From: Ypsolopha sequella
Taxonomy: Eukaryota; Arthropoda; Insecta; Lepidoptera; Ypsolophidae
NCBI GenBank assembly: GCA_934047225.1
Contig: OW203993.1
Coordinates: 23,698,069-23,762,068, forward strand
Direction: 5' to 3'
Length of the DNA: 64,000 nucleotides
Shown one piece after another: positions 56,565 through 64,000 of the stretch (positions are counted from its first letter, which is position 1; each line of letters opens with the position of its first letter). The notes beneath the pieces were generated by a model. That model was not told where the DNA came from. It worked only from the letters and a program-made list of their open reading frames with translations, and did not search any database. The position numbers were made by a program, and so were the translations under genes.

Positions 56565-56958
56565 ATATATATATATAGTTGTAAGAGATGTTCGCAGGTG
56601 GCCGAGACTTAAGTTCGTCCCTTTTTCCGTCTAAGTCGGACCTTCGTTCTTGTTCAAAGTCATAAACTTTCCTTTGAACATGGTTCCGCCACTCTGCGCG
56701 TTGAGCTGCCTTATCCTCCCACTGCGACGGCTCAATGTTGCATCTTTTTAAGTGTCTTTTCAGAACATCCTTGTACCTTAGGTACTGGCCTCCACTTTTT
56801 TGCTTTCCGGACTGGAGTTCTGAAAAGAAGATGCGCTTCACCACTCGCTCCTCCGCCATCCGCGACACGTGTCCGCACCACCAAAGCTGTCGCCGCATGA
56901 TGTACGTCTCTATGCCACCCACATTGGCGCGTTGCAGCACTTCGGTATTCCGCATTCG
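56565..56958 (-). mobile_element. 5'-truncated LINE with 15-bp target duplication
   Basis: GTATTTTTACCTTAT flanks it at 56550-56564 and 56959-56973. On the minus strand the insert begins inside a coding region and ends in a TA-dinucleotide tail (56565-56578). 5' truncation, a simple-repeat tail and a perfect target duplication together show target-primed reverse transcription. Confidence 0.9.
56577..56955 (-). pseudogene. LINE reverse transcriptase C-terminal fragment
   Basis: Reads [40 protein letters not shown], later [15 protein letters not shown] and [15 protein letters not shown]. This is the conserved tail of animal non-LTR retrotransposon ORF2, ahead of a cysteine-poor end. The frame is intact but has no RT or endonuclease core, and it runs on into the TA tail without its own stop. 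Non-functional by truncation. Confidence 0.85.
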
Positions 56959-57000
56959 GTATTTTTACCTTATTGTAGTATGGGCGTAGCTACAAATATT

Positions 57001-57456
57001 TTGATTCGTTTTTCAATTTATAGTCACCCATTTCAGCTCTCTAGTTATGGATTGAAAGTTTCTTCTTATTTGTTTTTTGATTTAAAGTATAACCAAAACA
57101 TTTATAACAAGTCGTATTGTGATTAATTCAAACTAAATGTCAAAAACAATAACTTACATAAAAATAAATAGCTCAACCCGCGCAGCGATCAAAACCAATT
57201 TCTTTAAACAATTAATCGAGCAGTAATTAATTATATTTGTAAATAATTAGACGCATATATTAACGATCTTATTAAAATACAAATTTTAATGAAACGGGCC
57301 TAATGTTTAGATTAATGGATTTCCTTTACTAATATAACGATTAAATTGTGAACTAGTGACTTGTCTACGTTCTTACATGAGAACTTTTTTCGGATAAAAT
57401 AACCGTTAAATTGTCAAAAAAAGGTACGATCAACTTGTAAACATACATACATAAAT
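57001..57456. other. Non-coding stretch
   Basis: No gene or repeat recognised. Confidence 0.4.
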
Positions 57457-57780
57457 ATACCCACGCCTGTCTCCCAGAGGGGTAGGCAGTGACTAAAGAT
57501 TTCCATCTGCTAGGATTGCCGAACCTTTTTCGCATCTTCTACATCCATCAATTTAGTCATACAAGTTCTTTTGACTTTACCCTTCTTCAGTATATCGCAA
57601 ATTTGGTCGGCATGTGTCCTTCTAGGGTGGCCCGGGCGAGTTTTACCTCGTTCATCTTCTCTATATGCCCAAATTACCGAAGCATTCCTTTTTCTATTCT
57701 AGATCCCGTATTTAGATATATTTCACTCTGTCATTCAATACTCCGTAAGGAACTCATTTCCACTGCATTCGCTTTATAAG
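57457..57780 (-). mobile_element. LINE C-terminal fragment (SAYPSG-type), long copy
   Basis: ACGCCTGTCTCCCAGAGGGG, TAGGCAGTGACTAAAG and CATCCATCAATTTAGTCATA place it in the family. It extends about 200 bp further upstream (minus sense) than the 53-55 kb copies. Frames are broken. Confidence 0.55.
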
Positions 57781-57941
57781 TAATTCCTTGCTCATCTTGC
57801 CATACCGAACATTCAATCTTGAAAACAAAATTTAATTATGACACATCTAGTCACAATTAAATTAAGCTTATAAAATGTACACTGTGCTTTCTTAAGCTTA
57901 ATTTTTTTTTCTTTTGTTTCCTTATTAATATGGTATGGGGG

Positions 57942-57975
57942 CTGATGATGGCTTCATACGGTGGGCCGAAATATA
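57942..57975 (+). ncRNA. Hammerhead-ribozyme-like motif, consensus core
   Basis: CTGATGA is followed by TGGC, a loop TTCATACGGTG, GGCC and GAAAT. CUGAUGA and GAAA are exact hammerhead core strings, and a GGC/GCC stem II can form. Closing stems I and III are not obvious by eye, so this may be a chance or decayed motif. Confidence 0.3.
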
Positions 57976-58136
57976 TCGAGCAAAAAGGTATTTTATTGTT
58001 TTAAATTAAGCTAAGTATTCAGAAAACAGCTCTGCAAAGCTTCCGAATGAAGAAACTGTATTTGCATTGAAGAAAGCAACAAAACTACATTCCAAAAGTC
58101 CGATGATCTGATTTAGTACCCTCTTTAAATTATTGA
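57976..58136. other. Non-coding stretch
   Basis: No feature recognised. Confidence 0.35.
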
Positions 58137-58375
58137 AATTAGAATCAAGTTTTGAAATCGTAGGTACTTTCTGGGACATACAAAATTAGAATTATATTTT
58201 GAAATGGTAGGTACTTTCCGGGACAAACAAAATTAGAATCAAGTTTTGAAATGGTAGGTACTTTTGGGACAAACAAAATTAGAATCAAGTTTTGAAATGG
58301 TAGGTACTTTTGGGACATACAAAATTAGAATCAAGTTTTGAAATGGTAGGTACTTTTTGGGACATACAAAACTTG
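58137..58375 (+). repeat. 47-bp tandem repeat, ~5 copies
   Basis: Unit AATTAGAATCAAGTTTTGAA, ATGGTAGGTACTTTTGGGAC, ATACAAA. The first two copies are more diverged. Non-coding. Confidence 0.9.
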
Positions 58376-58589
58376 CGTGTGGAGAACTATGAGTATATAA
58401 CATACATTATCGCCAGCACTTAGGATTATCCTTGTAAGGATAACAAATTTTAGCATGCTTATCGATAACTATTGAGTTTGCACGTGAACTTTTGTTGACA
58501 ATTTTTTTTTGCGTATCCCTGTTATTTTTTAATATATAGGGTGCTGATGGCAAGAACTGGCTTATCTTTGGTTCATTGATATCATTTTT

Positions 58590-58751
58590 TGTCAAGAATC
58601 ACTCACTGATTCATTAATCTACTCAGTCTTAGACCTTGGACCTAGAAAGCGGAAATTTTCCTTTTTGAATATAGGCCGGGTTTTTCGAAATGCCCATGGG
58701 ATCGGGGAAGCGGTATTGATATGAGCAGCGCCGCGGCGTGTCGGTTAGTAT
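58590..58751 (+). mobile_element. Decayed Helitron-like fragment
   Basis: TGATTCATTAATCTACTCAG, then GGACCTAGAAAGCGGAAATT and CCCATGGGATCGGGGAAGCG follow the order of the CTGACTGACTGATC elements. It ends with a GC-rich stretch and TTAG. Heavily mutated. Confidence 0.4.
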
Positions 58752-58802
58752 ATTTTGATTTGATTTATTTGTTTGTTCCACCAACAGTTTAACATAATTA
58801 AA

Positions 58803-58930
58803 GCATGATTTATATAAAAACGGCTCACCTCAATACGTGTTATGATCGGAAAAGCCGACCAGTTTCAGCAGATTTAGACTGCCTTCATCTGGGCGAGTAA
58901 TGAGGTTAGCCGTTTTTATATAAATCATGA
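58803..58930. mobile_element. 128-bp inverted-repeat element
   Basis: Ends ATGATTTATATAAAAACGGC and GCCGTTTTTATATAAATCAT are exact inverses, with CTCACCTCA/TGAGGTTAG partly paired inside. The centre holds a hammerhead-like motif on the minus strand. Confidence 0.75.
58850..58892 (-). ncRNA. Hammerhead-ribozyme-like motif
   Basis: On the minus strand: CCCAGATGAA, stem GGCAG/CTGCT around loop TCTAAAT, GAAAC, then TGGTCGG. The layout is CNGANGA - stem II - GAAA with the U of CUGANGA replaced by A. CCAG before and CTGG after can pair. It shares this layout with 22580-22617, and both sit at the centre of short inverted-repeat elements. Confidence 0.35.
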
Positions 58931-59250
58931 ATTATCCTCAAGTCTCATTTAATTCTATAATAATTAAAGCAAAAAAAATAAATTATATAACATTTGGACT
59001 CGTATGAAACATCATTCTTGTTACACCAACATAAGTTTTCTAACAAATATATATTTGAATATTTTTTTTTAAGTGTTTTCTATATTTTCAAAAATCTTAA
59101 CCTAGTTACAAAAATGCACAATCAACAAAAACCCACAGGGTTTATGAATATATGCTTGAGGTTTACAAAATTAGCAACTTAGCTACATTTACAATATCGG
59201 CATCCTAAAAAGAAACCTTTGATATCTACAAAATGTATAATTATATTATA
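58931..59250. other. AT-rich non-coding stretch
   Basis: No feature recognised. Confidence 0.4.
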
Positions 59251-59827
59251 CTAGCTGACCCGGCGAACTTAGTTCCGCCTAACAGTCTAATAATATCGTG
59301 TTAACTTTAGTTAAACTTAATTTAGGATTTCATTAAAGTTAATACAACTTTTTTTTTGCAAATACAGAAATGTTTTATTGCTTGCCATTGCGAAAGAAGA
59401 ATGGCAGGGACCCATGTACGAGTAGTTTCATAGGCTTAGCGTAGGGTATTGAATATATGCAGAAATAATAGTTCTTGGAATAACTAAGAAAAAAAGGTAA
59501 TCGCAGTATATTTTTAAAACTTGGGGTTTAGGTTTATTATTTAATGATATCAGAACGCTAGATAAATAAACACTGTACATTAATACGTATAGTGGTAGGT
59601 TTCTTTTATATGCGTAGTTTTTTCAACAGATGGCACCACATGCTGTTTGCATTCGTAAAATTAATTAATTTATTTATTGTTATTCGATAACTTATTCGAT
59701 ATTTTATTACTTATTCTGCTATTCGGAGCGGAGAAGAATACACCAAAAAAGAAATAACTAACATCTATCCAGCCGATCTTGAGCTATAAGTGGTGTAACT
59801 AACACGACTTTGTTTTATATATTTAGA
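59251..59827 (-). mobile_element. Non-autonomous Helitron, second full copy (577 bp)
   Basis: On the minus strand it begins TCTAAATATATAAAACAAAG after A and ends with hairpin and GGGTCAGCTAG followed by T. It is colinear with 36017-36555. The 38-bp length difference is from small indels. Confidence 0.9.
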
Positions 59828-60567
59828 TGTAATAAATAGCCAGTGAATTTGTGATTTAGATCAGTTACTGAAGCTGACATCGTCCGAAAATAAAAGATCT
59901 TGTATCAGGAAATGGACCGTGTAGTTGTGTAATTATGAGAAATGATTTCTTTTGCTATTCTGTGATATGTCATTATGAATTTCCCTTTGAGGCTTTCTCA
60001 CCTAGTGCAATAAACGACCTACTTTTGGGACAAAACCCTCCGTTCAAGATACCAAAGTTCGATGCTTTGTAGCTTTTCGAGTTTGTTCGTCTTGTATCTC
60101 TATTTGAGATAAGAATGCACATAGTACTCGTATTTGCTCCGTGAAAGAGACGTTGTCAATTTGACAATGTTGAAATAAAACCCGAAATGCTATTTTTGTA
60201 ATCGTGCATCTGTGTATTAAAACATTACTCGATTGTTGTTTTTTTTTGAAATATTGAAAAATTAAACTGAAATTTAATAATTCTACTAACAAATTTAAGC
60301 AAATACAAAATACGTTTCCAAGAAATCACGTACAGTTGACACAAAATAAGCTATCTATTTTATATGATTTCACACTTATAAAAACTTTCAGTTTGACGTA
60401 TGAGCGACCGTACATGCTTCTTGTTAATAATAAGCTACTGACAAAAAAATTCAAATACTAAATAAAAAAGACTTTAAATTTTTCTTTGCTTATTTAACCC
60501 GTAAAAATGGCCATCAAAACATAAACGACTTTGCCCTCTGATCTCGCGTGTTATTGAAACACCATTT
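59828..60567. other. Non-coding stretch
   Basis: No gene or repeat recognised. Confidence 0.4.
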
Positions 60568-60876
60568 ATGTTTGTTCAGTATAGTTTTGTGTCCGCCACT
60601 AACAGTAAGTTCGGCGCGGGCGCATCATCATCAATCTACGCTACAATCTTGTTTATAGGAATGTTAACCGTGTTTATTTCTATGCGTCCACCGAAGATGT
60701 ATAGGGTGTTCGAGGAGTTCAAGAAAATATGTATCAGTGCTAGCGTTTATAATTTTATATTAGTAATGGAAAAAAGGTTAATTTTCACCCTATATAAAAA
60801 ACTTACATGTTTTGTAAATTATAAATTTTATAAAGTTGGACTTAATTTGACAATTTCTTTTTACCGTTACAGATAA
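60568..60876 (+). other. Protein-like frame with a hydrophobic segment
   Basis: 102 codons from ATG. The first 55 residues look protein-like: SATNSKFGAGASSSIYATIL then FIGMLTVFISM (a possible membrane segment) and RPPKMYRVFEEFKKI. The rest is low-complexity and probably not coding. The GC content of 60595-60740 exceeds its flanks. A GTAAGT at 60605 and AAG/A near 60722 could be splice sites. It may be a first exon of an unknown gene. Family not recognised. Confidence 0.25.
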
Positions 60877-61697
60877 ATTACATGTTTACATGTTTTTCAT
60901 TACAGTACATTTTTACCGTAACAGATAAATTACTGTGCCGCCTTAAGACTTCTTATATCAAAACTGGTTACAATAATATGAGCATTTACAAATAAGTACA
61001 AAAAATGTGTAAATATCACCAATACCATATCAATAGTAATGCAAAAGAAGTCCAGGTTCGAGTCCCGGTTCAGAGCTCTTTACATCCAGACTTAGTTTTT
61101 TTTCTGCGTATTACAAATATGGCGCAATTATATTTTAATTGTATTACTATGCGGCGGAAAAATCACGAAGTCTCAAAGTATAAAAAAATTCAGTCATAGT
61201 TTCAATCAAAATAATATTGTCTAAAAAAGCATGTAATTTTTAAACACTCTGTATTCATAGATACGAAACAGCATCTTGATAAATACAGGGCGCTCTGTGA
61301 CAAATGGTAACAGAGTGTTTTTATGTATTTTTAGAAATACGCCGAAGAGCGGTGTGTGGTGGGAACTATGATGCTAATTGGACGTAGTAACTCGTGAGGA
61401 CTTTTTGTGTTGACTGTACCGTATGGATGTTCAATAGAAATTTTGTTTTAAAAATATTACGTGTTCTTATGGAAATATTGTTTTTTTTATCAAGTGTTTT
61501 TATTATACAGTCGAAATTTTTTTTTTACTATGTTAAGGCGGCTGGTCATGTGGTAATTTTTTTAGGCATCGTTTACGACATGCTGACTGAATTCCTTTTA
61601 TTTTAAAATTATAATGCGTGTATAAGTGTAAACATTAATTATTACAATATTACATAATATAATATTAATCAATAAATATTATTATTAATTAATAACG
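60877..61697. other. Non-coding stretch
   Basis: Contains a box B-like TCCAGGTTCGAGTCCCGG at about 61050-61067 without a tRNA body, possibly a SINE scrap. Nothing else seen. Confidence 0.35.
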
Positions 61698-61802
61698 ACA
61701 TGTTTCCCGAGAGGCTGTCAGAGGTGTTTCTTTCCGAGTGTGTTCGGTGAAATGCAAGTAACACCCACGTTTCACCGACGATTATAACATCCCAGTGTGA
61801 TG
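61698..61802 (-). repeat. Dispersed ~115-bp repeat, copy h
   Basis: CCGAGAGGCTGTCAGAGGTG, TTTCACCGACGATTATAACA and TCCCAGTGTGATG. It lies about 190 bp from another copy in the same orientation. Confidence 0.65.
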
Positions 61803-61991
61803 TGCTCCTATATAGGGACACAGATATAGGGAAAGTCAAATCTGCCCGCAGTCACTTCCAGGACGATAAATATGGTTGAAAATTTCGTTAGAATCTATGC
61901 ATTACATAAATTTATTGGGAAACTAAATTTTTTAGAGTACAACAAGCGCCTTAAATTTTAGAACTAGTGCTAAATAAAAATAACATATCAT

Positions 61992-62113
61992 CACGACATG
62001 AATCCCCCAGGGGGTGTCAGAGGTATTTCCGAGCATTAACTGTGAAATGCAAGTCACAGTCAGCACTCGCACACCCACGATTCACCGACGATTATTACCT
62101 GCCAGCGTGATGA
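61992..62113 (-). repeat. Dispersed ~115-bp repeat, copy i (best preserved)
   Basis: Runs from ATCACGACATGAATCCCCCA, GGGGGTGTCAGAGGTATTTC through AAATGCAAGTCACAGTCAGC and GATTCACCGACGATTATTAC to GCCAGCGTGATG. This gives the fullest view of the family. Confidence 0.7.
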
Positions 62114-62202
62114 ATGGAAGTTATCGCTGAACCAACGACTTATCGCTGTAATGAAAATAATTGTAATAATGCTTTGTAATATTTAATGGGGTCTGCCGCG
62201 GT

Positions 62203-62599
62203 CCAAATTTTGTACCAAGGACACCCGTGACCCTATTAAATTTTGTACCAAGGACACCCGTGACCCTATTAAATTTTGTACCAAGGACACCCGTGACCCT
62301 ATTAAATTTTGTACCACGGACACCCGTGACCCTATTAAATTTTGTACCAAGGGCAACCGTGACCCTATTAAATTTTGTACCAAGGACACCCGTGACCCTA
62401 TTAAATTTTGTACCAAGGGCACCCGTGACCCTATTAAATTTTGTACCAAGGACACCCGTGACCCTATTAAATTTTGTACCAAGGACACCCGTGACCGTAT
62501 TAAATTTTGTACCAAGGACAACCGTGACCTTATTAAATTTTGTACCAAGGACACCCATGACCCTATTAATTTTTGTACCAAGGACACCCGTGACCCTAT
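62203..62599 (+). repeat. 33-bp tandem repeat, 12 copies
   Basis: Unit ATTAAATTTTGTACCAAGGA then CACCCGTGACCCT. Copies differ by single bases (ACC/ACG, CCC/CCG). No stop interrupts three of the frames, so frames up to 160 codons arise as by-products. Confidence 0.95.
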
Positions 62600-62605
62600 T
62601 CAATA

Positions 62606-63116
62606 TTATAATGTGTGCGAAACGCGAGAATAATATTTCTAATTATAATAATAAATATATTAAACATAATATTTGTCGGACATAAAATGATTTTATAAAC
62701 ATAAACTGCTTTAGCACAAACTTTCTGGTAAATTGAATTTAATGTAGCGGTGATATCGTAGATTTCTTACAAAACAGCCATTACTCAGCTTCTACTCGCA
62801 TTAATGTTACAATTAAATTACTAGTTTCTGTTAATTCCTATGTTACCGGCAAATTATGTTGTTTTAGACTTCTTTATTGGATATGAAACTAGATAAAATA
62901 AAATGTGATGTAAACTAACTATAGATTTATGTAAGGTCTATGATTGAAAATACGGAGATGAATTAACCATATGTATATGTATATTTGTGTGTTAATTTTT
63001 CACTATTGTATTAATGTAAGTATGTATAATTTTTATTATTACATACTTATATGAATAATTGGATAGTTATCAGGAGTACGTGCGGGACTAACCTTGTTCG
63101 CATATCATCTTCCCGA
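62606..63116. other. AT-rich non-coding stretch
   Basis: No gene or repeat recognised. Confidence 0.4.
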
Positions 63117-64000
63117 ATTTTCGGCAGAGTTACATCTGCCATGGTCGCGGGATAGCCGGTGAGTGTTTATAGAAACCGTGTAAATTTTCGGCAGAGTTAC
63201 ACCTGCCATGGTCGCGGGATAGCTGGTGAGTGTTTATAGAGACCGTGTAAATTTTCGGCAGAGTTACATCTGCCATGGTCGCGCGATAGCTGGTGAGTGT
63301 TTATAGAGACCGTGTAAATTTTCGGCAGAGTTACATCTGCCATGGTCGCGCGATAGCTGGTGAGTGTTTATAGAGACCGTGTAAATTTTCGGCAGAGTTA
63401 CATCTGCCATGGTCGCGGGATAGCTGGTGAGTGTTTATAGAGACCGTGTAAATTTTCGGCAGAGTTACATCTGCCATGGTCGCGGGATAGCTGGTGAGTG
63501 TTTATAGAGACCGTGTAAATTTTCGGCAGAGTTACATCTGCCATGGTCGCGGGATAGCTGGTGAGTGTTTATAGAGACCGTGTAAATTTTCGGCAGAGTT
63601 ACATCTGCCATGGTCGCGGGATAGCTGGTGAGTGTTTATAGAGACCGTGTAAATTTTCGGCAGAGTTACATCTGCCATGGTCGCGGGATAGCTGGTGAGT
63701 GTTTATAGAGACCGTGTAAATTTTCGGCAGAGTTACATCTGCCATGGTCGCGGGATAGCTGGTTAGTGTTTGTAGAGACCGTGTAAATTTTCGGCAGAGT
63801 TACATCTGCCATGGTCGCGGGATAGCTGGTGAGTGTTTATAGAGACCGTGTAAATTTTCGGCAGAGTTACATCTGCCATGGTCGCGGGATAGCTGGTGAG
63901 TGTTTATAGAGACCGTGTAAATTTTCGGCAGAGTTACATCTGCCATGGTCGCGGGATAGCTGGTGAGTGTTTATAGAGACCGTGTAAATTTTCGGCAGAG
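63117..64000 (+). repeat. 67-bp satellite array running off the window
   Basis: About 13 copies of a 67-bp unit: ATTTTCGGCAGAGTTACATC, TGCCATGGTCGCGGGATAGC, TGGTGAGTGTTTATAGAGAC, CGTGTAA. The first copy is the most diverged; inner copies are almost identical, with a CGCG/CGGG variant shared by two neighbours. Each unit has a GGCAGA/TCTGCC inverted pair. The array is cut by the window end. Confidence 0.95.

Larger units (their letters stand above)
56435..57000 (+). repeat. Dispersed repeat interrupted by a LINE insertion
   Basis: The left part (56435-56564) matches 45125-45265. The right part resumes after 56958 with TTATTGTAGTATGGGC. Confidence 0.55.

Noticed and set aside
61050..61067. tRNA gene
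   Set aside because: Only a T-arm/box B-like segment is present; no box A, anticodon arm or acceptor stem can be placed around it.
62121..62685. Frames of 134-160 codons on both strands
   Set aside because: Same reason: a 33-bp array without stops.
63117..64000. CRISPR-like array
   Set aside because: Units are contiguous 67-bp copies with no unique spacers, and the context is eukaryotic.

Overview
The window reads as a gene-poor, AT-rich stretch of nuclear DNA from a moth or butterfly (Lepidoptera). The evidence is the repeat content: Helitron-type elements ending in a GC hairpin plus CTAG, tRNA-derived SINEs, RTE and CR1/L2-type LINE 3' ends with microsatellite tails, hAT, Tc1 and foldback MITEs, all in arrangements common in lepidopteran genomes. 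I find no host gene I can name. The lepidopteran assignment and the repeat-class names come from recognition, not a database search.

Layout. 0-5 kb: a 5'-truncated LINE on the minus strand with an 847-codon open frame (end of an endonuclease domain plus reverse transcriptase), then a second LINE 3' end. 5-13 kb: foldback and dispersed repeats, a (TGA)n array fused to about 700 bp of TACGR pentamers, and a 122-bp duplication. 13-22 kb: RTE-derived 3' fragments, two adjacent hAT-type elements, a short Helitron, SINEs, a 33-bp minisatellite and paired MITEs. 22-32 kb: a 41-bp-arm inverted-repeat element with a hammerhead-like motif, several MITEs, an RTE fragment nested inside another repeat with a 13-bp target duplication, a 394-bp TTAA-bounded foldback, and an RTE pseudogene. 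32-42 kb: a SINE, a 539-bp Helitron, a 29-bp minisatellite beside a short acidic reading frame, and a deleted Tc1-like transposon. 42-52 kb: MITEs and two palindromes, one with perfect 32-bp arms. 52-55.7 kb: an inverted repeat of about 3 kb built from two head-to-head Helitron-like copies, LINE C-terminal pieces and a motif around TCCCAACGAGT. 55.7-64 kb: a LINE fragment with a 15-bp target duplication, 47-bp, 33-bp and 67-bp tandem arrays (the last runs off the end), a second full Helitron and two more hammerhead-like motifs.

The only coding content with recognisable function is transposon-derived: the LINE reverse transcriptase, RTE and other LINE C-terminal pseudogenes, and a Tc1 DNA-binding fragment. 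A few short reading frames look protein-like but are unrecognised and may be old exons or transposon remains. No operon or pathway is visible. The long open frames in the tandem arrays are by-products of repeat units that lack stop codons.
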